Source of the DNA: Paenibacillus sp.
Lineage (GTDB): Bacteria; Bacillota; Bacilli; Paenibacillales; NBRC-103111
Direction: 5' to 3'
NCBI GenBank assembly: GCA_031180825.1
Contig: JAPSLM010000015.1
Location: 1-64,000 of the forward strand
DNA: 64,000 bases
The position numbers were made by a program, and so were the translations under genes. Shown here one piece after another: positions 26,173-33,667 of the stretch. Within the stretch, counting starts at the first letter, position 1. The number at the start of each line of letters is the position of its first letter. The notes under the pieces are model-generated. The model was not told where the DNA came from and made no database searches. It worked only from the letters and a program-made list of their open reading frames with translations.

Positions 26173-26628
26173 TTACAGCAGCTCGGTTTTCCAGTTCATT
26201 TCCTGTATGCCGGTATCCAGCTCCCGGTAAGCTTTGGAGTACTGATCGACCTGCTTTTGCAGTTCGGCAATATGGACTGTCGGAATGAATTTCACTTCCG
26301 ACCTGCTGTACCGGTCCTGCTTAATCGCCGCGGCATTAATGACCTCTTGGATCATCGTGCGGCGCATCGCCAGAATGTCCCGCTTCGCCAAAGCATCGGC
26401 AAGGGTAACTCCGTCGTGCAGCACCGTTTGGGCGTTCGTCCGGTTGATCGCGGTCATTAAGGATTCCAGCTCCTGCAGCGTGTCGTTCATTTCTTGGAAC
26501 AACTCCTTCGGGTCCTCCGGCGAATGTTCCCCTTCCTGCACCTTGGCACTGCGGCTCAGGCGGGCTTTCAATTGTTCGATGCGCTTTTGGCAATCGGCTC
26601 TATTCATTAAAGCTTCGGCTAATTTCAT
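26173..26628 (-). CDS. DIP1984-family (DUF6847) helical protein
   Basis: A 151-residue, mostly helical protein. It starts MKLAEALMNRADCQKRI, continues with a coiled-coil-like LEQLKARLSRSAKVQEGE and the conserved NRTNA and QDRYSRSEVKF motifs, and ends near the ELDTGIQEMNWKTEL motif. I recognise it as the DIP1984 family, whose biochemistry is unknown to me. The ATG at 26628 follows AAGGTGAT. It sits directly upstream of the two tRNA-like RNAs and the slipin gene on the same strand, so it may work with them, for example as an RNA-binding partner. That role is inferred from position only. Confidence 0.82.
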   Translation of the reverse strand: MKLAEALMNRADCQKRIEQLKARLSRSAKVQEGEHSPEDPKELFQEMNDTLQELESLMTAINRTNAQTVLHDGVTLADALAKRDILAMRRTMIQEVINAAAIKQDRYSRSEVKFIPTVHIAELQKQVDQYSKAYRELDTGIQEMNWKTELL

Positions 26629-26747
26629 CGTTATCACCTTTTTAATCTTTATGGATGGCAGCGCCTTATGTATCCTATCTTCGCTGATTTGCGCCGAAAC
26701 GAACATGGCGAAAGTATTACGACAGGTGGAAAGTTTTTCATGAAATA

Positions 26748-26776
26748 TAAAAAAGACCGGAGCAGTGACTCCGATC
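26748..26776 (-). terminator. Terminator downstream of the Pnkp gene and nuclease remnant
   Basis: On the minus strand GATCGGAG and CTCCGGTC pair around a 6-nt loop, and TTTTTT follows. It separates the hen1-pnkp transcript from the DIP1984/slipin unit. A tandem copy of about 11 bp (GACTCCGATCT) lies beside it. Confidence 0.7.
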
Positions 26777-26816
26777 TGACTCCGATCTTGACATCAAGGG
26801 AAACGATTACGGGATT

Positions 26817-27335
26817 CTAATGCAGTTTTTTATTTAACACTTCGATCTCTGTCTCCGACAAGCCCGATACTTCGGCAATCTAAAAGACGGCAAGCCTTTT
26901 TGCAGCATACTTGCCGCAATCTCCCGTTTCTCTTCCCGCTTCCCTTCCTCCCTGCCCAGCGATTCTGCATAGTCCAGCGCGGATTGCTCGTCGAGCAGCG
27001 CCTTTTTCCGCATCTCGTACAGCGCTCGCGCTTCCTTGTTCTGGCTTAGAATTCCAGCGTCGTCATCGCCTTTTTCAGTCCCGGTGTGTCCAACGCAAGA
27101 TCCTCCTCAAAGTTTGCTTTAGCAAACTCGCTTCGGAAGCATACGCTGTTCTTTGGGTGCGCCGTCTATGAACATCAGCAAAATCACCAGCCGATTGTCC
27201 ATCTTATACCCGTATGGTATTCCCGCAGATGATAGATGTTGTGGAACCGATCGTTCGCGATTTGGTTGAAGGTCAGGATATTGATCGAAATGACCTTCTT
27301 CAAGCTTTTGTAGAATTGGCCTTCTCCCAAAAGAG
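26817..27335 (-). pseudogene. Broken Rpn-family (PD-(D/E)XK) transposase-like nuclease gene
   Basis: Pieces of a recombination-promoting nuclease of the PF12784 type can be read on the minus strand in shifting frames. In order they are FYKSLKKVISINILTFNQIA, NDRFHNIYHLREYHTG, DNRLVILLMFID, LDTPGLKKAMTTLEF, then after a lost base LSQNKEARALYEMRKKALL and SALDYAESLGREEGKREEK, then after another shift IAEVSGLSETEIEVLNKKLH and a stop. At least three frameshifts or deletions break it. Such genes are multicopy in Paenibacillus and mark past rearrangement next to the repair island. Confidence 0.75.
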
Positions 27336-27445
27336 CGAGCGTAGACGTGCGAGCCGCCTACGGCCCGCAGGAATGCCTTTAACACGCAGGCATTAGCCCG
27401 CCCGCCGAGGTTCGCCGGTCACGCAAGCTTGCCGGAGCCGGCCCC

Positions 27446-30031
27446 TCACAGCCTGGGATCGATTTCTTTCTCCCGGGCTACTTCGAACAGCAGATTGGCG
27501 ACGATTTCGTTATACGTCTCATGATCCGGCGCGATGTCGTCGAACCTTACGTAAAGCATTTGGCTGCCGAGTCGATATTCGTTCATGGAGGTGCGCAGCT
27601 TCGGATGAATGTTTTTCTGCTTCATGAGCTTGCCGTACTTGTGCGGGAACCGGTAGTCGTATCCATAGATGATCGATAAATACTCCGGATTGCGGACCTT
27701 CATATACGGGACCGCCCGGTCTTCCAAGACCTCCGGCTTAATTACGACACCTTCCATATGGTTCCCGATCGTTAACGTCGCGAAGAATTGCTCCGCCTTC
27801 TCGCGGCTTTCCGGCTCCGACAGATCCAGCACGACAAATTCGTCGTCCGACAGAAAGCGGTACATCTCAGAGGTGCTCCAATCCGGCAATTGCTCCTCGC
27901 CGCTGTCGTACACCACTTTTAACAAAGCAAAAGGCTTATACTCCAGCTCCCCGTCCTCAGCATACAGCTCCAGCTGCTTCTTGTACGTTTCATAGGCGGC
28001 CGCATGCTCCTCCAGCGGCACGTAGGTTTCCAAAATGTCGTGGACATATTTATAGTTTTGATACACGTTTGCCCCGTATTTGTCGCTCAGGGCGGCTTTG
28101 GAGAGGTGGAATTGATCCTTTTCAAACCCGCTGGCATGGTACTCTTCCGTAAGCTTGCCAAAAGCCTGTTCAAAACCGTTGCGTTTCAGAAAATCCAATT
28201 CGCTCTCCAATGCCTTCCCGATCGGTTTAAACTGTCGCTCGATGAGTCCATCTCCGAGCGCTTTCCAAGGCAGAAGCTCTCCGTCCAGAAGCAGCATGGA
28301 GATGCCATTCTGCGCCATATAGCCGCCGAATTTTTGCAGCAGCCGGTCGTAAATACCGGTCAGATCCGCCTGATTGATCTTATACCCGTTCCGGCTGACG
28401 GCAAAGCACCGCTCCCGGTCCTTATGCAAATAAATATTGCATCGGGAGCCCATATATTTCGGCTGCAGCACCACCTGACGGACCCCCCGTTCGGCAAAAT
28501 AATCCAAGCCGCGCTGCAAGGACTCCAGCTCGCCCGCAGCTACATCCTTATCGGCCGGAGACATCGTTCCCGAGATAAAGTTGATCTTATTCCGCGATGC
28601 GTATCGCAGTCTGCGAAGCTCCTCGTCGCCCAGCTCCTGCACGGATACTTTTTTCTCTTCCCGGAACAAGGTCGGAAGCTCGTCCGTCATGACCGCTTGC
28701 CCGGACTTGTGGGCTTTGAAGAAAGGCTTGAACGAAATGCTGACCGAGGTCAGCGCGTTCCCATGCACACATCCGGTATCGAGGTGAAGCTTGCTTTTGA
28801 TCCGGAACGCCTGCTTCGCCGCAATGTGCCCGAACACGTGGTACGGATGATTTTTCGCCGCTTCTTCATTAAGAAAAGCCAGCTGCTCCTCCAGCGGCGC
28901 CTCCCGGTTGATCCGGAAGCTGCGCTGATGACGCATCGAATTCGCATCCAGCTTCCCGATGTATTTGTTCCGGCACGGCGCATGGGTCACGTAGAAGGAA
29001 GCTCCCTTGATGCCGACCGACCGGTAAAACGGCTTTGAGATGGAAACGAGATGATTGAACTTCTCCAGCAGCTCCGCATCATTCCGCAATACTTCCGTCG
29101 AATCGAAATAAGTGCGAAGCAGCTCCGAATCGGCGCCTTGAATTTCGCCCCGCAAATATTTATAGACGAAATTCTCGTGATTCCCGAGGACGAATAAGAA
29201 ATGCTCCCGATTGTCGTACAAAAATTCCACGATCTCTCTGGTACGCTTCCCCTTATCGATCCAGTCGCCGGCTAACAGCACCTTCGTGTTCCGCACTTTA
29301 TCCGTTACCGCCAGCTTCCCCGCTTCGATCTGGTAGCCGTAGCTCAGCAGCAGGCCCTGCAGCGCATCCACGCACTCGTGAACGTCGCCGACGATAATGA
29401 CCTTTTGATCCTGCGGAAGAATAGTCGACAGGTACTCTTCTTTATCTTCAATCACGACTCTATAGTCAGGATTGGCCCGCCGCTCCGTTACCGAATAAAA
29501 ATCTTTGGCGCGCACCTTATGAATTTTGGCGTACCTTTCCTTGGCCAGCGAACCGAGAACATCCTTGCGCAGCCGGTTAATGTGATTCGTGATCAGCTTC
29601 TTCGACCGCTCGGAGGCATAGTAATCCTCCCGCTTGCGGTAATCGAACAGGACGACCTCCAGGTTATAGTTATTCTCATGGGCAATCTCGCGAACCTTCG
29701 CCCGGAAGTCCTCCGACAATCCGGTCGTATCCACGATCACGAATTCCGCATTCACGGGATACGAGGTCACCATCTTCAGCTTCTCGAACAGCAGATGAAA
29801 CGCCTGCCCGCTCGCCTCCAGCATCAGCTGGTCGTATTTATCGTAGGCAAAGCCAAGCACCTCTTGACGGATGCCGTCGGAAGAAAGATATTGGATGTTC
29901 GCTTTAAAAGGTTTCGATTCGTCCTCGAACCGCAGTCCGGGAATCAACACTTCGTTGGCGAACGTCGTTTTCCCGCATTCCGTCGAACCGGTTAACATAA
30001 AAATGGTGTGAACCTTCGTTTGGATCTCCAC
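27446..30031 (-). CDS. pnkp: Polynucleotide kinase-phosphatase-ligase (bacterial Pnkp)
   Basis: An 861-residue three-domain RNA-repair enzyme, close to the usual length. The kinase domain has the P-loop GSTECGKTT (15-23). The phosphatase is a metallophosphoesterase with GDVHE (215-219), GDWIDKG (255-261) and GNHEN (283-287). The C-terminal adenylyltransferase/ligase domain has the nucleotidyl Lys525 in QPKYMGSR, LLDGELLPW, EGVVIKP and YMKVRNPEYLSIIYG. Known Pnkp heals and, with Hen1, seals RNA cut by ribotoxins. The start is a GTG three bases after the hen1 stop, so the genes are tightly coupled. Its likely targets are tRNAs cleaved in the anticodon loop. Confidence 0.93.
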   Translation of the reverse strand: MEIQTKVHTIFMLTGSTECGKTTFANEVLIPGLRFEDESKPFKANIQYLSSDGIRQEVLGFAYDKYDQLMLEASGQAFHLLFEKLKMVTSYPVNAEFVIVDTTGLSEDFRAKVREIAHENNYNLEVVLFDYRKREDYYASERSKKLITNHINRLRKDVLGSLAKERYAKIHKVRAKDFYSVTERRANPDYRVVIEDKEEYLSTILPQDQKVIIVGDVHECVDALQGLLLSYGYQIEAGKLAVTDKVRNTKVLLAGDWIDKGKRTREIVEFLYDNREHFLFVLGNHENFVYKYLRGEIQGADSELLRTYFDSTEVLRNDAELLEKFNHLVSISKPFYRSVGIKGASFYVTHAPCRNKYIGKLDANSMRHQRSFRINREAPLEEQLAFLNEEAAKNHPYHVFGHIAAKQAFRIKSKLHLDTGCVHGNALTSVSISFKPFFKAHKSGQAVMTDELPTLFREEKKVSVQELGDEELRRLRYASRNKINFISGTMSPADKDVAAGELESLQRGLDYFAERGVRQVVLQPKYMGSRCNIYLHKDRERCFAVSRNGYKINQADLTGIYDRLLQKFGGYMAQNGISMLLLDGELLPWKALGDGLIERQFKPIGKALESELDFLKRNGFEQAFGKLTEEYHASGFEKDQFHLSKAALSDKYGANVYQNYKYVHDILETYVPLEEHAAAYETYKKQLELYAEDGELEYKPFALLKVVYDSGEEQLPDWSTSEMYRFLSDDEFVVLDLSEPESREKAEQFFATLTIGNHMEGVVIKPEVLEDRAVPYMKVRNPEYLSIIYGYDYRFPHKYGKLMKQKNIHPKLRTSMNEYRLGSQMLYVRFDDIAPDHETYNEIVANLLFEVAREKEIDPRL

Positions 30032-30034
30032 CGG

Positions 30035-31300
30035 CTAGGCCCCCTTTTTCTTGAGAATGACGCCTTGCGTCGTCCGGATGCTGTTGACCCCGTCGCCGAC
30101 GGAGACAAATTCATGGTGCAGGCTCGTTTCCCGGACGATCTCCAGAACCCACTCCCGGAACTCCTCCTGCCCCATCTCCCACTTGTGGTCGTCATGCCGG
30201 AACCCGCTTAGATCGTAGAACGGATTGAAGTCCGAATTCGGCGTCGTAATAATAAAATGCTCGAAATCCACCTGCTTGCAGATTCGTTGGATCAGCGCCT
30301 TGGCCTCGTCCTGACTCATATGCTCGATCACTTCCGTCAGGATGACATCGACCTGCTCGCCGTTGTATTCCTCCAGGAAATGCTCGATCGAACGAAACGT
30401 AATGAGGTTGTCGAGCTCCCGTGCTTGAGCCTTGCGGCTGACGGATTCCAGCAGCTGTTCGTCGATATCGACAGCGTAGTAGCTGCCCTCGATTTTTGCG
30501 GCAAAAGGAAGCGCATAGAAGCCTTCCCCGCAGCCAACGTCCAGGATCGATTTATTAAAAGGCAGGACGCCGGCGATATAGTTTCTCCGTTGAAGAGCGG
30601 TGCTTCCGTAATCGAACCGAATAGCGTACCGGCTTGTCTTCTCCAGCTCGCTTTTGTATTTTTTGAACCGGTCCCTGGAAGACAAGAAATTCCGCGCAAA
30701 CAAGCTGCGGATGTAGAACGGCGCGTCAATCGCTTGAATGCTCTTGATATATTTGTCCAGGATGCTGTCGGAAATATCGATGTTTTCTTTCCCGAACATG
30801 GACAGGAACAAGCACAGCACGCTGACGACATGCAGCAGCTGATGAAGGCTTTTGGGTGTCGTGATCGTGAGCGAATAGCTTTTATGCGCCTGATGCTTAA
30901 GCTCAAACGTAAAATCGGTCAAATGCTTCTCAAAAAACTCGATGTACCGCACCAGCTCGATATGAATCATGTTGATATGGAACGAATGCTCGTAACCTTC
31001 GACATCCCGCTCGTCTTGCGCTTTCAGCGGCGCGGAAAAAAATTCGTTCAGCGCGTTCAGCGGAAATAACGGCGTGTTATAGCGCGATACGTTCAAATAT
31101 TCAAAATCCTCATGCTCATGCTGCTTATAGGAAATCTCGTTGTCCGCATCCTTAAAATACACGTTGTAGGTGAAGTCATCCGTGTACCAGCCGTAAGCCA
31201 TTCCCTTGCGGATGGAGCGAAGAATCATGCCGGACTCCGGATTTTTTTTGATGATAAACGAAAGCTTCGGGTTGGTAGATCTTACTTGAATGATCGCCAT
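30035..31300 (-). CDS. hen1: RNA 3'-terminal 2'-O-methyltransferase Hen1
   Basis: About 421 residues. The N-terminal half (1-220) is the bacterial Hen1 region that binds Pnkp and activates its ligase. The C-terminal methyltransferase has the SAM motif DVGCGEGFYALPF (about 255) and the metal-binding set of Hen1: ExxEH in TEVIEHM (about 323-329) and the His pair in FRHDDHKW (about 369-373). Known Hen1 methylates the 3'-terminal ribose at a break before ligation, protecting the junction from being cut again. I prefer the ATG at 31300, nine bases after AAGGGG, over one two codons earlier. A terminator lies between this gene and its apparent promoter. Confidence 0.92.
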   Translation of the reverse strand: MAIIQVRSTNPKLSFIIKKNPESGMILRSIRKGMAYGWYTDDFTYNVYFKDADNEISYKQHEHEDFEYLNVSRYNTPLFPLNALNEFFSAPLKAQDERDVEGYEHSFHINMIHIELVRYIEFFEKHLTDFTFELKHQAHKSYSLTITTPKSLHQLLHVVSVLCLFLSMFGKENIDISDSILDKYIKSIQAIDAPFYIRSLFARNFLSSRDRFKKYKSELEKTSRYAIRFDYGSTALQRRNYIAGVLPFNKSILDVGCGEGFYALPFAAKIEGSYYAVDIDEQLLESVSRKAQARELDNLITFRSIEHFLEEYNGEQVDVILTEVIEHMSQDEAKALIQRICKQVDFEHFIITTPNSDFNPFYDLSGFRHDDHKWEMGQEEFREWVLEIVRETSLHHEFVSVGDGVNSIRTTQGVILKKKGA

Positions 31301-31347
31301 CTGCATCTTCCCCTTGGAATGAAATGGTGTCCGGTCGTGTTACACGC

Positions 31348-31377
31348 AAAAAAGACCACGGACTCAGAGGTCCATGG
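31348..31377 (-). terminator. Terminator inside the hen1 leader
   Basis: On the minus strand CCATGGAC pairs with GTCCGTGG (one G-U pair, 6-nt loop) and TCTTTTTTG follows. It lies between the 40-residue ORF and hen1, 48 bp before the hen1 start, so hen1-pnkp expression would need read-through or another start site. Confidence 0.75.
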
Positions 31378-31430
31378 CCGGATTGGATAAACGAGCCTGA
31401 TGTCAACTTGCTTGAAGTCGGCATAAAGCT

Positions 31431-31553
31431 TCACTTATAAGACAGACCGGTAAGGCCGATGAGGGTGCGCTTCCGCGTATGCAATTGATGAAAGGTGCTG
31501 CGCTCATCCTTATTCAAACCGGAATAAAACGATTGACCCTTAAACACCCTCAT
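31431..31553 (-). CDS. Small basic 40-residue ORF upstream of hen1
   Basis: ATG at 31553 with an excellent AAAGGAGGTCGA site encodes 40 residues: starting MRVFKGQSFYSGLNKDERS, continuing TFHQLHTRKRTLIGL and ending TGLSYK before TGA. A consensus-like promoter lies just upstream. I do not recognise the family. The product is strongly basic and has no membrane segment. A terminator follows before hen1, so it may be an abundant small protein or a leader peptide whose translation affects read-through into hen1-pnkp. Its start overlaps a 9-bp repeat (ATGAGGGTG, with CACCCTCAT about 80 nt later) that could fold over the start region. Confidence 0.6.
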   Translation of the reverse strand: MRVFKGQSFYSGLNKDERSTFHQLHTRKRTLIGLTGLSYK

Positions 31554-31581
31554 TCGACCTCCTTTGATAATAGTTAGTGAA

Positions 31582-31610
31582 ATCATAAGCGGCGGTCCAT
31601 ATTTTGTCAA
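31582..31610 (-). promoter_or_regulatory. SigA promoter of the small ORF and hen1-pnkp unit
   Basis: On the minus strand TTGACA (31605-31610), a 17-nt spacer, then TATGAT (31582-31587). Transcription would start about 22 nt before the small ORF. Confidence 0.75.
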
Positions 31611-31647
31611 GAAATTCTCTAGGTTTTAACATTTTTTCGATTTGATA

Positions 31648-31678
31648 TTGACACAGGGCCCTTTTATCGTTATATAAT
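31648..31678 (+). promoter_or_regulatory. SigA-type promoter of the NADAR-PARG genes
   Basis: TTGACA (31648-31653) and TATAAT (31673-31678) are separated by 19 nt, a little long. The likely start site falls inside the palindrome that follows. Confidence 0.6.
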
Positions 31679-31685
31679 GTCATTA

Positions 31686-31710
31686 CGATATTATCAATAT
31701 GTTAATATCG
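31686..31710. promoter_or_regulatory. Perfect palindromic operator at the NADAR-PARG start site
   Basis: CGATATTA, nine bases, TAATATCG: an 8-9-8 perfect inverted repeat starting eight bases after TATAAT. A dimeric repressor bound there would block initiation. No candidate repressor gene is beside it. Confidence 0.6.
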
Positions 31711-31842
31711 AAAGGTAAACAAAACGCAATCGAATCGAATGTCGTGCCCCCTTTGTGCGAGCGTAGCCGATGAAGAGAGCGGCATTTTCTTAAAGCCCGC
31801 ACTGTCGGCAGCAATCCAAACTTAAAGTGAAAGCGAGAGCTG

Positions 31843-32340
31843 ATGATGATAGAGAAATTTACGTTTTTTTACCGCACCGAGTCCCCCTTTTCCCAGTGGC
31901 ATCCGTCAAGGTTTGTCGTGGATGGAGTGGAATTCAACTGCGCGGAGCAGTACATGATGTATCAAAAAGCGGTGCTGTTCAGGGATCAAGAAACGGCGGC
32001 GAAGATCTTGCAGGCCAAGACGCCCCAGGAGCAAAAGAAGCTGGGTCGTCTGGTCCGGAATTTTGACAAGGATCAATGGGACAACTACGGAAAGAAGTTT
32101 GTGTACGACGGTAACTATGCGAAATTTTCGCAAAATCCGCATCTGCTGGAGCAATTGCTTCAGACGAAAGGAACAACCTTGGTCGAAGCGAGCCCTACGG
32201 ACCGGATTTGGGGAGTAGGACTATCCGAAGACGATCCGAGGATTCAAGAACGAAAAACCTGGCAGGGCCAAAATGCGCTGGGGCACATTTTGACACAGCT
32301 GCGCGAGAACCTGCTGAAAGAAAATCAAGAAGCAACCTGA
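31843..32340 (+). CDS. NADAR-domain protein (YbiA-like)
   Basis: A 165-residue single-domain protein with the NADAR signature: SPFSQWHPSRF near 14, the conserved Glu in NCAEQYMMYQKA near 35, EASPTDRIWGVGL near 119 and a C-terminal WxGxNxLG. Known members cut N-glycosidic bonds of ADP-ribose or ribosylated compounds, and some remove ADP-ribose from guanine in nucleic acid. It is divergent from hen1-pnkp and 24 bp upstream of a PARG-like gene, which suggests joint reversal of ADP-ribosylation. The ribosome-binding site is weak (GCGAGAG). Confidence 0.88.
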   Translation: MMIEKFTFFYRTESPFSQWHPSRFVVDGVEFNCAEQYMMYQKAVLFRDQETAAKILQAKTPQEQKKLGRLVRNFDKDQWDNYGKKFVYDGNYAKFSQNPHLLEQLLQTKGTTLVEASPTDRIWGVGLSEDDPRIQERKTWQGQNALGHILTQLRENLLKENQEAT

Positions 32341-32364
32341 ACAGAACGAACGGAGTGAACGAAG

Positions 32365-33231
32365 ATGCACGCATCTACCCATAACAGAGAAATCCGGTCC
32401 AAAATCGCCAAAGAAACCTTGGACATTTTGGAGCAGGGGTTCTACACCGGCCCCTCCGGGGCAAAAATAACGATCCGGGACGAGGTCGAGGCGGCCGTTG
32501 CGAAGTCCGTCCTCTATGCACCCGATCGGCTGCCGAACATTTTGAAGGAAGCAAGTCTCCTCGACGAACGCCTAACGAGGAACGCGCCCTGCATTGAGGT
32601 GACGAACGAATCGACCTTGGCGGCAGCGCAGCGGCTTGTAGCGCAAGAAGGAATAGCGGAGACCGTCTGTCTGAATTTTGCCTCCGCTAAAAATCCCGGA
32701 GGAGGCTTCCTCGGAGGAAGTCAGGCGCAGGAAGAGAGCCTGGCCCGCTCTTCCGCCCTGTATCCGTGCATTTCCCAGATGACCGAAATGTACGCCCATA
32801 ACCGGAGCCTCAAAACCTGTTTTTATTCCGACTATATGATCTACTCTCCGAAAGTGCCGGTATTCCGGGAGGATCGCGGCGGCCTCCTGCCGGAGCCTTA
32901 CCTGGTTTCCATGATCACCGCTCCCGCGGTCAATGCCGGGGTGGTACGGGAGCGCGAACCGGAAAATTTGGCAAAGATCGATTCGGTTATGCTGGAGCGG
33001 ATTCGCTTTATCCTAGCGGTTGCGGCTGCCCACGGACAGCGTGCCATCATCCTCGGCGCTTATGGATGCGGCGTCTTCCGCAATAACCCGAAGGATGTCG
33101 CCCGCCTTTTCAAGCAAGCGCTAATCGACGAAGGCCGCGCCGCCTGGTTTGATAAAATCGTCTTTGGCATCCTCGATAACTCGGCAGATAAGCGGACGTT
33201 GAATGAGTTTAGAACGGCCCTGGAGCCATAG
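32365..33231 (+). CDS. Microbial-type poly(ADP-ribose) glycohydrolase (TIGR02452/DUF2263)
   Basis: A 288-residue macro-fold enzyme with the PARG signature NPGGGFLGGSQAQEESLARSS (about 112-132). Its paired Glu residues are the catalytic ones in this family. LGAYGCGVFRNNP near 232 is the phosphate-binding loop of the macrodomain. It would remove ADP-ribose from protein or nucleic acid, acting after an ADP-ribosylating toxin or host factor. It forms a two-gene unit with the NADAR gene. Confidence 0.9.
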   Translation: MHASTHNREIRSKIAKETLDILEQGFYTGPSGAKITIRDEVEAAVAKSVLYAPDRLPNILKEASLLDERLTRNAPCIEVTNESTLAAAQRLVAQEGIAETVCLNFASAKNPGGGFLGGSQAQEESLARSSALYPCISQMTEMYAHNRSLKTCFYSDYMIYSPKVPVFREDRGGLLPEPYLVSMITAPAVNAGVVREREPENLAKIDSVMLERIRFILAVAAAHGQRAIILGAYGCGVFRNNPKDVARLFKQALIDEGRAAWFDKIVFGILDNSADKRTLNEFRTALEP

Positions 33232-33338
33232 CAACTTTTTTCATGAACGATCGTTTATATAGATAACATACCGTAAAATGGGGTGAATGGATGAAAACAT
33301 TGGACGGCCTCTAACTTCCCGGAAGGAGGTTAGAGTAC

Positions 33339-33626
33339 ATGAGCCGAAGTGTAAAAAAATCCCCTGTATGCAACGATCATCACACACCCGGTACCCGTTG
33401 GGCCAAGCGACAAGCCAGTAAAGCGGTACGCCGTTATACCGGCGACATGCAAAATGGAAAATGGTACCGAAAACTATTTTGCTCTTGGGATATTTGCGAC
33501 TACCGATTTTACAAAACACGGCAGCAGGCCATCCATGAATGGGAAACTTCTTTATGGCTTCAGGACAAACAAAAGTCCCGAAAAGAAATAGTTCTAAAGT
33601 GGTTTAAAATTTATAGAAGGAAATAA
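33339..33626 (+). CDS. Small basic protein of unknown function
   Basis: A 95-residue basic protein (MSRSVKKSPVCNDHH..., then WAKRQASKAVRRY, WYRKLFCSWDICDYRFY). It has several Cys and His residues near the N-terminus and a run of Tyr/Trp/Arg suited to nucleic-acid contact. It resembles an uncharacterised family of short proteins common in Bacillota, which I cannot name further. AAGGAGGTTAGAG precedes the ATG. It lies 108 bp after the PARG gene and may be a separate unit; a terminator follows. Confidence 0.75.
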   Translation: MSRSVKKSPVCNDHHTPGTRWAKRQASKAVRRYTGDMQNGKWYRKLFCSWDICDYRFYKTRQQAIHEWETSLWLQDKQKSRKEIVLKWFKIYRRK

Positions 33627-33633
33627 GCGAAAG

Positions 33634-33667
33634 CGTCGGCTCGGGAAGTGCCGGCGTTTTTATTTTT
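33634..33667 (+). terminator. Terminator after the 95-residue gene
   Basis: CGTCGGC and GCCGGCG pair around a 9-nt loop, followed by TTTTTATTTTT. Confidence 0.8.

Noticed and set aside
31431..31600. T-box or other known riboswitch upstream of hen1
   Set aside because: No T-box sequence, specifier loop or known aptamer core could be found. The conserved-looking parts are explained by the small ORF and the terminator.
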